Part shown: piece by piece, positions 1-5,859 of the stretch
How the letters are laid out: every line of letters begins with the position of its first letter
How positions within the stretch are numbered: the first letter of the stretch is position 1
Source: Pseudomonadales bacterium
GTDB taxonomy: Bacteria > Pseudomonadota > Gammaproteobacteria > Pseudomonadales > Pseudohongiellaceae
Direction of reading: 5' to 3'
Assembly (NCBI GenBank): GCA_031277435.1
Contig: JAITMI010000399.1
Span: 1 to 6,860 of the forward strand
Length of the DNA stretch: 6,860 nucleotides
Notes under the pieces: model-generated
What the model was told of the DNA's origin: nothing
Database searches by the model: none
What the model saw: the letters and a program-made list of their open reading frames with translations, nothing else
Position numbers and translations under genes: made by a program

Positions 1-10
1 CTTGCCCGGT

Positions 11-724
11 TCAGGGCGAGAGTACGGCGCGGGCGGAAAGGTTGACGCTGACTTGCGTCTTGCCGGGGTCGGCTACTGGCGCGGCGGATGACACCATGGC
101 CATGTCCGAATACTCGCGATTCAGGCCGAAATTGTAAGAACCGTTCATGCTGACTTCCACCAGATCCGCCTTGCTCTTGCCCAGCGCGCGCGCCGCGGCT
201 TCGGCGCGCTGCTGTAGCGTTCCGAGCGCTTGGGTGGTCAGTTCCTCCGTCACCGCCTCGTAGCGCGCGGTGGAAAGCGAGTAATACAGCGCCGACATCG
301 TCAGCCCAAGTTCCTGTAATTTGCCGGCGAGTTCCAGCAGCGCGGCGCTATCAGTGCTGGTGAGTATCACTCCTTGCCGCACTTCCCAGAGCGAGTTGTT
401 GGCGCTGGTGAAGCTGTCCGGCGCGATATAAGCCTGATAATTCGAGGTATTGCTCTCGATGCTCGTACTTTTGATCAACTCCAGCGCCTGCGCCATGCTG
501 GCATTGAGTTGATCTTGCAGCGCGATGCGATCACGGCCCTGCAATATGAATTCCAGCCTGGCATTGAGCGTGTCTTGTTCTACTTCACGCTGATCACTGG
601 TGTTGAGATTAAGCACCAGTTGACCGCTTTGCAGCGTGTCCAGGTTGAACTGGTTTTGTGCCCAGAGCGGCGTGGTGAAGAGCAGAGACAGCAGCAGGGT
701 TGAGCAAGCGCGTAGCGGTTTCAT
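11..724 (-). CDS. SIMPL-domain (DUF541, YggE/BP26-like) exported protein
   Basis: This is a complete 237-residue protein. It begins with a classical signal peptide (basic MKPLR, then a Leu-rich core to about residue 20, probable cleavage after PLWA at residue 22), so the mature protein should be periplasmic or envelope-associated. The rest fits the SIMPL/DUF541 family: a beta strand with alternating residues near 35-42, a long helix around 65-85, a region of WEVRQGVILTS type near 114-124, and a second helix rich in Ala/Gln (about 163-180) before a VSMNGS strand. Length is typical of the family. E. coli YggE of this family has been linked to oxidative-stress tolerance, but the biochemical role is unknown. 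The ATG at 724 is well supported by GGAGG at 732-736, seven bases upstream. It lies downstream of the cytochrome gene on the same strand, separated by 109 bases that contain an inverted repeat, so it may have its own promoter. Confidence 0.85.
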   Translation of the reverse strand: MKPLRACSTLLLSLLFTTPLWAQNQFNLDTLQSGQLVLNLNTSDQREVEQDTLNARLEFILQGRDRIALQDQLNASMAQALELIKSTSIESNTSNYQAYIAPDSFTSANNSLWEVRQGVILTSTDSAALLELAGKLQELGLTMSALYYSLSTARYEAVTEELTTQALGTLQQRAEAAARALGKSKADLVEVSMNGSYNFGLNREYSDMAMVSSAAPVADPGKTQVSVNLSARAVLSP

Positions 725-762
725 GATGAGGCCTCCAATGCCATTGCGGCGGACTTGCCGCT

Positions 763-785
763 TTAACTCTTAACTCTTTTAACTT
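763..785. repeat. Short tandem TTAACT(C/T) repeats
   Basis: TTAACTC occurs twice back to back (763-769 and 770-776), and a third, imperfect copy TTAACTT follows after two bases (779-785). The cluster lies upstream of the SIMPL-domain gene, between its ribosome binding site and the inverted repeat at 789-825. It could be a binding site for a regulator or simply low-complexity AT-rich DNA. Confidence 0.4.
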
Positions 786-788
786 GGA

Positions 789-825
789 GCCATCACGCCA
801 AGACCCAAAGCCCTGGCGTGATGGC
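789..825. terminator. 12-bp perfect inverted repeat, possible terminator of the cytochrome gene
   Basis: GCCATCACGCCA (789-800) and its exact reverse complement (814-825) form a perfect 12-bp stem with a 13-base loop. It starts nine bases beyond the stop codon of the cytochrome gene in the direction of that gene's transcription, which is where a terminator would sit. Read on the minus strand the stem is followed by TCCAAGTTAAAAG, with no run of T, so it is not a canonical intrinsic terminator. It could instead be an mRNA-stabilising hairpin or an operator for the SIMPL-domain gene downstream. Confidence 0.5.
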
Positions 826-833
826 GCCGTGTT

Positions 834-2174
834 TTACTTCATCCGCAACACTTGAATGTCATCGTTGCGGCTGGGGTCGGTAGCGGTACGAATCTCCGTC
901 ACTTGCGCGGCGCTCACGGCGGGGGCCTTGTTGCCCCAGCTGCTACGGATGAAGGTCAGTGCATCGGCGATGTCCTGATCGTCCAGCAGTTGGCGGAAGT
1001 AGGGCATGTCGTTGACGTCCGGCCCGCCCTCGGCCACCACGCGCAAGGAACCGTTGAGCGTGAGGTTGATCAGCGAGCTTGGATCAGGATCCATCACCAC
1101 CGGGTTGCCGGCCAAGGGCGGTTGATACGGGTAATAACCATTGCCGCTGGTGACGTGGCAGTTGGAGCAGTACTCGTAGTAAACGCGCGCGCCGGGCGTG
1201 CTGAAGTCGAGCGACACCAGTTGCTGCGTGGCGCCGTTGTCGTAGGCGTAGGGCGTGGCGCTGCGCTCATTCACCGCGGGCAGTGACTTCAGGTATGTCG
1301 CCATGCCGCGCAGGTCATCGTCGCTCATGTGGCGGGTGGAATTGTTGATGACTTCCACCATGGTGCCGAAAGCGGTGCCAAAGCGGTTATGGCCGCTTTC
1401 GAGGAATTCCACGATGTCATCTTCGCTCCAGCGGCCAAGGCCGGAGTTGATGTCGCCGTTGAGGCTGGACGCCGTCCAGTGATCGAGAGGCGCGCCGGAA
1501 AGATAGCCGCTATCGTCTCCATCGAGCGCTTTTTCCTGCATCATCAAGCCGCGCGGCGTATGACAGGCGCCGCAGTGGCCCAAGCCTTGAATCAGATACG
1601 CGCCGCGGTTCCACAGATCGCTTTGGGCGGAGTCGGGCGTATAAGGATCATCATCGACGGTAATGAAGTTCCACACCGCCAGCGGCCAGCGGGCGCTCTT
1701 GATGCCGGTGATTTCCGAGGGCGGGTTGGGCGTATTGGCCGGCTCCACCTCGTTCATCAGAAAATCGAACAGCGCGCGCATGTCTTGTTCCGACATCTTG
1801 GCGTAAGACGGGTAGGGCATGGCGGGGTAGAGGCGGTGGCCGTCGCGGGCTACGCCGCTGCGCATCACGCGGTCGAATTCCTCGAAGCTGTACTGGCCGA
1901 TGCCGTTGACCGGGTCGGGGGTGATGTTGGTGGTATAGATATTGCCCAACATCGGCACCGCCATCTTCAAACCGCCGGCGAGGGGCTGGCCTTCGGGAAC
2001 CGAGTGGCAGGCCACGCAGTTGCCCAGACGCGCCACGTATTCGCCGTGCGACACTCCCATCGCTTGCGCCTGGGCGGCGCTGTCGGTGGCGAAGGTGCTG
2101 AGCGTCGTAACGGGGCTATCGCCGCAAGCGCTGACGCAGCTAACCAAGAGCAGAGCAAGACTGAGTTTTTTCAT
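834..2174 (-). CDS. Triheme c-type cytochrome, alcohol/gluconate dehydrogenase cytochrome-subunit (AdhB-like) family, probable lipoprotein
   Basis: The 446-residue protein has three CxxCH haem c sites: CVACH (53-57), CGACH (201-205) and CSNCH (336-340). Each is followed by a candidate axial Met: MPY at 119, FGTM at 272 and MPY at 390. This three-domain plan matches the membrane-bound cytochrome subunits that pass electrons from PQQ, flavin or molybdenum dehydrogenases to quinone or a terminal oxidase. The ATG at 2174 is chosen over the in-frame extension to 2240 because AAGGGAG lies at 2186-2192, 11 bases upstream, and because the protein then begins with a basic start, a Leu-rich core and a lipobox (VSAC, Cys17; LVSC at Cys13 is an alternative). 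Gly and Asp follow Cys17. The mature protein would therefore be lipid-anchored and face the periplasm. No partner dehydrogenase subunit lies in the window, so the electron donor is unknown. Confidence 0.88.
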   Translation of the reverse strand: MKKLSLALLLVSCVSACGDSPVTTLSTFATDSAAQAQAMGVSHGEYVARLGNCVACHSVPEGQPLAGGLKMAVPMLGNIYTTNITPDPVNGIGQYSFEEFDRVMRSGVARDGHRLYPAMPYPSYAKMSEQDMRALFDFLMNEVEPANTPNPPSEITGIKSARWPLAVWNFITVDDDPYTPDSAQSDLWNRGAYLIQGLGHCGACHTPRGLMMQEKALDGDDSGYLSGAPLDHWTASSLNGDINSGLGRWSEDDIVEFLESGHNRFGTAFGTMVEVINNSTRHMSDDDLRGMATYLKSLPAVNERSATPYAYDNGATQQLVSLDFSTPGARVYYEYCSNCHVTSGNGYYPYQPPLAGNPVVMDPDPSSLINLTLNGSLRVVAEGGPDVNDMPYFRQLLDDQDIADALTFIRSSWGNKAPAVSAAQVTEIRTATDPSRNDDIQVLRMK

Positions 2175-2185
2175 AGGCAGGTAAT

Positions 2186-2233
2186 CTCCCTTCGTTTTTT
2201 TGATTATGGGCAAGCCGCCCTCCAAGCAATCAA
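2186..2233 (-). promoter_or_regulatory. RBS and tentative promoter of the cytochrome gene
   Basis: On the minus strand AAGGGAG (2186-2192) is a good ribosome binding site for the ATG at 2174. Upstream, CATAAT (2203-2208) resembles a -10 box. The possible -35 boxes, TTGCTT (2224-2229, spacing 15) and TTGATT (2228-2233, spacing 19), are both off the ideal 17. The ribosome binding site is clear, while the promoter is only a guess. Confidence 0.3.
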
Positions 2234-2306
2234 CAGCCAAGCGCGCAGCCTAACAGAAGGAATAAGGACTTGCCTATGCCGTCAGTGGCGCTGGATGACG
2301 AAATTC

Positions 2307-2774
2307 TCAATGCAAGAGTTGTTTGGGTACGGGAACTTCACCAAGCTCCCAGCCAGTTTGCGGCAGGGTTTGTTCGAGCAAACTGTAGAGCATGTACAGC
2401 ATGTGCTTATTGAGCGAGAGACTCAAGCCTTCGCCTTCCTTGGGCAGCAATTGCAACCGGGTTACGTCATTGGCGACGCTGTGATTGATGCGGTAGCCCA
2501 GGATGCCGTCCGTGCCGAAGGGCAGGGTGGCCGGCTGCTGTTCACGGTAAGGACTTTGGAAAGCGCCACCTTTAAGTTGTTGCACCGTTTCCCGGCTAGC
2601 CGCCAATTGGGTTTGCCCGCCGTGCGGAGCCATGTGCTCGCGCAATACGTTCAACAACAGCGCCGTGAAACGGCGAGTGAACCACACCCGGTATTCAGTC
2701 TCGTCTTCTTGGCGTGCCTTGAGCAACAGGCGGTCTTGTTCGGGAACGTAGGAGATATTGATTTGTTGCAGCAT
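2307..2774 (-). CDS. Conserved hypothetical cytoplasmic protein, 155 residues
   Basis: I do not recognise a named domain. The start at 2774 gives an N-terminus beginning MLQQINISYVPEQDRLLLKA, followed by EYRVWFTRRFTALLLNVL. That pattern of a beta strand, an acidic turn, a strand and an amphipathic WFTRRF helix resembles a conserved proteobacterial hypothetical family I have seen without a function. A middle section (about 50-95) is polar and probably flexible. Strands at 99-122 and a helix LNKHMLYMLYSLLEQTL (121-137) follow. There is no signal peptide or membrane span, so it should be cytoplasmic. A TTG at 2870 would add 32 residues, but the extra residues do not look family-like, so ATG 2774 is preferred although no strong ribosome binding site precedes it. 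It reads in the same direction as the cytochrome gene, 132 bases away. Confidence 0.72.
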   Translation of the reverse strand: MLQQINISYVPEQDRLLLKARQEDETEYRVWFTRRFTALLLNVLREHMAPHGGQTQLAASRETVQQLKGGAFQSPYREQQPATLPFGTDGILGYRINHSVANDVTRLQLLPKEGEGLSLSLNKHMLYMLYSLLEQTLPQTGWELGEVPVPKQLLH

Positions 2775-3091
2775 GGAATTTGAATCAAAAGGATCAACGA
2801 TGGCAGGGTGCGAAGTGTGCAGGGCTTTGCTGGGAGGCGCAAGACAAAGATAAGGCGCTTGTTTGAGCAAGCTCTAAAATCCCGCGCAATACCCAGTGGG
2901 CGGATGCACGGGGTGCTTTCCCTGGGGATTGATAGCTTGATAACATGATGGTCCATCCAAAATCAGTGTGGTTTGTCTTACTGCTTGTGGCGCGGCGGTT
3001 CCGGCGTGCACCCAGTAGTGCAGCGCCAGGACGACTTCTTCCTTTCCACGCGCGGCTTCAGACGGCTGTTTGAAGTAATGACCGAGGCATT
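2775..3091. other. Divergent intergenic region
   Basis: These 317 bases separate the minus-strand and plus-strand blocks and should hold promoters for both. I see no convincing -35/-10 pair in either direction. TTGATA occurs twice, two bases apart (2929-2934 and 2937-2942). The right part (about 2973-3095) contains an open frame that overlaps the next gene's start; it is listed separately. No tRNA-like or strong terminator structure was seen. Confidence 0.5.
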
Positions 3092-3095
3092 ATGA
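3006..3095 (+). CDS. Possible small ORF or gene remnant overlapping the DUF3429 gene start
   Basis: One frame is open from just after a TGA at 2946-2948 to the TGA at 3093-3095. GTG 3006 would give 29 residues, beginning VHPVVQRQDDFF and ending EVMTEAL; TTG 2973 would give about 40. Codon use in the last 30 codons is GC-rich at third positions and protein-like. Its stop overlaps the ATG of the membrane-protein gene at 3092 as ATGA, a common sign of translational coupling. Against it are the lack of a clear ribosome binding site, of an ATG near the start, and of any recognisable family. It may be a small leader peptide, the decayed end of a former gene, or chance. Confidence 0.22.
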   Translation: MHPVVQRQDDFFLSTRGFRRLFEVMTEAL

Positions 3096-3121
3096 AGCTT
3101 TTTAATGTGAAGCTTTTCAAT
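3092..3121 (+). repeat. 15-bp tandem duplication at the start of the DUF3429 gene
   Basis: ATGAAGCTTTTTAAT (3092-3106) is followed directly by GTGAAGCTTTTCAAT (3107-3121). The copies differ at only two of 15 positions and encode MKLFN and VKLFN. Each copy begins with a usable start codon, ATG or GTG. Confidence 0.8.
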
Positions 3122-3544
3122 CAAAAACAACTGGTTATAGCGTTGACCAGTATGGGGACGCTGCTACTCGTACTGGGCTGTGTCCTGGTCATCATGGATG
3201 CTCAGCTCAGTTTCCTGCCGATGGGGCTGGAGCAAGTCTTGCATTTTTACGCGGCGCTGCTTGGCAGTTTCGTGAGTGGCATGCAGTGGAGCATTCACTT
3301 TTGCAAGCGCACCAGCGACAGTGTGTATCTGTTGAGCAGCCTCTGTGTGTTGCTGCTGTGTTTGAGTTTCATCTGGTTCGGCGAAGCTGTTGGTTTTGCG
3401 CTGTTATTGGTGAGTTTCGTGCTGCTGTGGGTCGAGGAATACCGGCTCAGCCGCCAGCGTGTCACCACCCTGTGGTTCTGGAGATTGCGCAATGCGGTGA
3501 GCGCGATCAGCGTGTTGAGCCTAGTGCTGGTGATCTTCATTTGA
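3092..3544 (+). CDS. DUF3429 family integral membrane protein
   Basis: This is a 150-residue, very hydrophobic protein with about five predicted membrane helices (roughly 13-35, 46-68, 77-96, 98-114 and 132-150). The helix-2 signature YAALLGSFVSGMQWSIHF and the final LWFWRLRNAVSAISVLSLVL match the DUF3429 family, whose usual motif reads like YGAVILSFLGGVHWG. The function of that family is not known; eukaryotic TMEM69 is a relative. It should sit in the inner membrane. The ATG at 3092 is preceded by GAGG (3084-3087) at the short spacing of four bases. The first ten codons are a near tandem duplication (MKLFN then VKLFN), so GTG 3107 is an alternative start. GC content, about 50%, is lower than in the genes to its right. 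The dehydrogenase gene begins 22 bases after its stop, so the two are probably co-transcribed. Confidence 0.8.
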   Translation: MKLFNVKLFNQKQLVIALTSMGTLLLVLGCVLVIMDAQLSFLPMGLEQVLHFYAALLGSFVSGMQWSIHFCKRTSDSVYLLSSLCVLLLCLSFIWFGEAVGFALLLVSFVLLWVEEYRLSRQRVTTLWFWRLRNAVSAISVLSLVLVIFI

Positions 3545-3566
3545 GCCTGCGTGACGAGAAAGTTCG

Positions 3567-4532
3567 ATGGCCGCCGCCCGCATTTTGCTGACACAGCGCT
3601 GGCCCGAGGCGGTGGAAGCCGCCCTCTGGCGCGACTACGACACCACTATCCTCGAACACACCCTGAGCGTGCCAGAGTGGCGCGCCGCGCTGCAAGAATA
3701 CGACGCCATCTGCCCCTGCGTGACCGATCGCTTCGTGGCGGAACTGGGTGAGACCGGCCCCGTTAAAACGCGCCTTTTGGCCAATTACGGCGTTGGCTAC
3801 AACCACATCAATCTCGATGCCGCGCGCCAACTGGGGCTGACGGTGACCAATACGCCCGGCGTACTCACCGACGCCACCGCCGATCTCGCCATGACGCTGC
3901 TGTTGATGGTGGCGCGCCGCGCTGGCGAGGGCGAACGGCAATTGCGCGCGGGTCAGTGGCGGGGCTGGTATCCGACGCACCTGATGGGCGCTCAGGTCAG
4001 CGGCGCCACGCTCGGCATCATCGGCCTGGGCCGTATCGGCCTCGCCATGGCGCACAAGGCGCATTACGGTTTTGGCATGAGCATTCTTTATCACAACAGG
4101 CGTGAACTGAACGACTCGGCGGTGGCGCGCATGGGCGCGCGTTTTTGCGCGAATGTGGATGATCTCTTGCAGGCCGCCGACTTCGTAGCGATTCACACGC
4201 CCGGCGGCCAGGATACGCGGCATCTGTTCGATGCCCGGCGGTTCGCGGCGATGCGGCCTCATGCCTATCTCATCAACACCTCACGCGGCGACGTAGTGGA
4301 CGAAAATGCCTTGATCGCGGCGCTTGATGCCGGGCAAATCGCCGGCGCCGCGCTGGACGTGTATGAACAGGAACCGCGCGTGCCCGCGGCCTTGCTCGAA
4401 CGCGAAAACGTGGTTCTGCTGCCGCACCTCGGCAGCGCCACGCTGAGCACGCGCACGGCGATGGGGATGAAGGTGAAGGCCAATCTCGACGCCTTCTTCA
4501 GCGGCCAGCCGGTCCCCGACCGGGTGCTGTGA
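3567..4532 (+). CDS. D-2-hydroxyacid dehydrogenase, glyoxylate/hydroxypyruvate reductase type
   Basis: This 321-residue cytoplasmic enzyme should reduce a 2-oxoacid such as glyoxylate or hydroxypyruvate with NAD(P)H. The family features are all present: the substrate loop NYGVGYNHINL (73-83), NTPGVLTDATADLAM (95-109), the Rossmann glycine motif GLGRIG (153-158), the catalytic Arg240 in NTSRGDVVDE, Glu269 in DVYEQEP and His287 in LPHLGSAT. The catalytic Arg/Glu/His triad is intact. The residues after the second Rossmann strand are YHNRRE (175-180), without the Asp or Glu that usually fixes NAD, so NADP(H) use is plausible (inference). Length is normal. The ATG at 3567 has only a weak purine stretch upstream (GAGAAAG), consistent with read-through from the DUF3429 gene 22 bases earlier. 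The uracil-DNA glycosylase gene follows after four bases. Confidence 0.9.
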   Translation: MAAARILLTQRWPEAVEAALWRDYDTTILEHTLSVPEWRAALQEYDAICPCVTDRFVAELGETGPVKTRLLANYGVGYNHINLDAARQLGLTVTNTPGVLTDATADLAMTLLLMVARRAGEGERQLRAGQWRGWYPTHLMGAQVSGATLGIIGLGRIGLAMAHKAHYGFGMSILYHNRRELNDSAVARMGARFCANVDDLLQAADFVAIHTPGGQDTRHLFDARRFAAMRPHAYLINTSRGDVVDENALIAALDAGQIAGAALDVYEQEPRVPAALLERENVVLLPHLGSATLSTRTAMGMKVKANLDAFFSGQPVPDRVL

Positions 4533-4536
4533 CGCC

Positions 4537-5127
4537 ATGAGCCAAGGCGGTGATTTATTGGCGCTGGTGCAGGAAATACAAGAGTGCCGCCACTGCGCCA
4601 AACAACTGCCGCAGGAGCCGCGCCCGGTATTGCGCGTTGGCGCTGGCGCGAAACTGCTCATCATCGGCCAGGCGCCCGGCGCCAAAGTCCATGCCAGCGG
4701 CATTCCCTGGGACGACGCTTCCGGCGACCGGCTGCGCGAGTGGCTGGGCATGGATAAAACGCGCTTTTACGACACGCGCCAAGTCGCCATCATGCCGATG
4801 GGTTTCTGTTATCCCGGCAAGGGTAGTAGCGGCGATCTGCCGCCGCGCCCCGAATGCGCGCCGCTTTGGCACCAGAAGGTATTACAGCATCTGCCAAACT
4901 TGGAACTGATCTTGCTGGTGGGTTCTTACGCGCAGCAATACTACTTATCCGATAAGCTCACGCTGACCGAGCGGGTACGGCGCTGGCGCGAGTACGGCCC
5001 GCGCTACCTGCCGCTGGTGCACCCTTCGCCGCGCAACCGTTTGTGGCTGGCGCGCAATCCGTGGTTCGAAGCGGAACTGGTACCGGAGTTGCGCGAGCGT
5101 TTGAGGCAAATTCTGGGCGCGGGGTAA
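4537..5127 (+). CDS. Uracil-DNA glycosylase superfamily protein with probable Fe-S cysteines
   Basis: This 196-residue protein belongs to the UDG superfamily (COG1573-like), which removes uracil or other damaged bases from DNA. Motif A is LIIGQAPG (41-48), followed by SGIPWDDASGDRLREWLG (54-71). The second active-site motif is HPSPRN (162-167), resembling that of SMUG1. Four cysteines, C17, C20, C91 and C107, give the spacing CX2C-X70-CX15C seen in the [4Fe-4S] cluster of family-4 enzymes, so a cluster is likely. The family-4 motif A usually reads GEAPG; here Gln replaces Glu at residue 45. Activity and substrate therefore need testing, and it may be a subfamily distinct from classical Ung. 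The ATG at 4537 lacks a clear ribosome binding site, but it is four bases after the dehydrogenase stop, so translational coupling is likely. Cytoplasmic, no signal peptide. Confidence 0.85.
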   Translation: MSQGGDLLALVQEIQECRHCAKQLPQEPRPVLRVGAGAKLLIIGQAPGAKVHASGIPWDDASGDRLREWLGMDKTRFYDTRQVAIMPMGFCYPGKGSSGDLPPRPECAPLWHQKVLQHLPNLELILLVGSYAQQYYLSDKLTLTERVRRWREYGPRYLPLVHPSPRNRLWLARNPWFEAELVPELRERLRQILGAG

Positions 5128-5150
5128 ACCGCCTCCGCCATGCTGCGTTC

Positions 5151-5188
5151 TTGCCGCTTGTCCCGTTTCGCCTGGCGGCAAACGGACA
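5151..5188 (+). other. Overlapping alternative hairpins between the glycosylase and sigma genes
   Basis: Two hairpins compete for the same bases. One pairs TTGCCGC (5151-5157) with GCGGCAA (5175-5181). The other pairs 5159-5172 with 5177-5188 through a TGGC loop, giving about 12 base pairs with two single-C bulges (5164 and 5169). The second is followed by TTCAATTCATCC, not a T-run, so it is not a typical intrinsic terminator. It may separate the glycosylase operon from the sigma operon, or sit in the leader of the sigma mRNA. If the sigma gene starts at the upstream ATG 5140, the hairpin lies inside the coding region. Confidence 0.4.
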
Positions 5189-5214
5189 TTCAATTCATCC
5201 GGGATCAAAAGACG

Positions 5215-5859
5215 ATGGCAAGCGCGACTTTGACTATGCAACCGGCCTGCGGTGACTCTCACGCCATGCTTGGCTATGATTACGAGTTGAGCGCGGAACG
5301 ACGGGAGAGCAAGCCTCTGCGACAACAATTAGGACTCGAGAACTTTCTGGCCGGGGTAGAGCGCAAAGCCTACCGGATGGCGCGCATCGCCACCGGCAAC
5401 CAAGAGGAAGCGCTCGACATCGTGCAGGACGCGATGCTCAAACTGGTGGAAAAGTACGGCGACAAGCCGGAGTCTGAACTCGCCCCCTTGTTCTACCGCA
5501 TTCTGCAAAGCCGCATCCGCGACTGGTATCGCCGCAGTTCCGTGCGCAACCGTTTCCGCAGTTGGCTAGGCCGGGCGGACGGCGATGAGGACGAAGAAGA
5601 CCCGCTGCAACTCTTGCCCGACCCCGCCGGCAAACCGCCGGAAGAATTATTGGCCCTGCAAGGCGGCATGGAGGCGCTGGAAGACGCGCTGCGCCGTTTG
5701 CCCCTGCGGCAACAGCAAGTGTTTTTGTTACGCGCCTGGGAAGGGCTGGACGTGCGCCAGACCGCGCAAGCCATGCACTGCGCCGAAGGCAGCGTAAAAA
5801 CGCATTATTCCCGCGCCCTGAGCAAGCTGCGGGAAAGATTGGGAGAGCACTATCTATGA
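5215..5859 (+). CDS. RNA polymerase sigma factor, ECF-like sigma-70 family
   Basis: Directs RNA polymerase to a set of target promoters. Positions here count from ATG 5215 (214 residues). Region 2 spans about 41-108, with GNQEEALDIVQDAMLKLVEKYG (61-82) as the core-binding helix and LFYRILQSRIRDWYRR as region 2.3-2.4. A long linker with an acidic patch (GDEDEED, 123-129) follows. Region 4 spans about 150-214, with LRRLPLRQQQVFLLRAWEG and the DNA-binding helix AEGSVKTHYSRALSKLRERL. Regions 1.2 and 3 are absent, as in ECF factors. The start is uncertain: ATG 5140, 5215, 5236 and 5266 are all in frame. 5215 has GGGA (5201-5204) ten bases upstream. 5266 (197 residues) fits the usual family length best. 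The residues encoded by 5140-5214 do not look conserved. It overlaps the DUF3619 gene by ATGA, the usual sigma/anti-sigma arrangement. Confidence 0.86.
   Translation: MASATLTMQPACGDSHAMLGYDYELSAERRESKPLRQQLGLENFLAGVERKAYRMARIATGNQEEALDIVQDAMLKLVEKYGDKPESELAPLFYRILQSRIRDWYRRSSVRNRFRSWLGRADGDEDEEDPLQLLPDPAGKPPEELLALQGGMEALEDALRRLPLRQQQVFLLRAWEGLDVRQTAQAMHCAEGSVKTHYSRALSKLRERLGEHYL

Noticed and set aside
2193..2220. T-run next to a GGGC/GCCC hairpin, considered as a terminator
   Set aside because: The stem is only four base pairs. Read toward the cytochrome gene the T-run becomes an A-run, and on the plus strand the T-run precedes the stem, so neither direction fits.
2174..2240. N-terminal extension of the cytochrome to 2240
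   Set aside because: It would place 22 residues before a good signal peptide with lipobox and would put the clear ribosome binding site inside the coding region.
2276..2413. A 45-codon plus-strand frame with AAGGA (2264-2268) seven bases before its ATG
   Set aside because: The start signal looks good, but about three quarters of the frame is antisense to the 3' end of the conserved hypothetical gene, and the product resembles nothing I know. It is kept only as a remote possibility.
1329..2783. A 484-codon plus-strand open frame opposite the cytochrome gene
   Set aside because: It is antisense to a gene with three intact haem motifs. Its translation is rich in Ala, Val, His, Arg and Gly with no domain, as expected of a shadow frame in GC-biased DNA, and it runs across the boundary into the next gene.
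2945..3073. A plus-strand frame beginning MMVHPKSVWFVLLL in the divergent region
   Set aside because: It has no ribosome binding site and its second half is Arg/Pro/Ala-rich in the manner of an off-frame reading. The alternative frame ending at 3095 looks more protein-like.
3537..4262. A 241-codon minus-strand open frame opposite the dehydrogenase
   Set aside because: The sense strand encodes a complete enzyme with all catalytic residues; the antisense product is His/Arg/Ala-rich and resembles no family.
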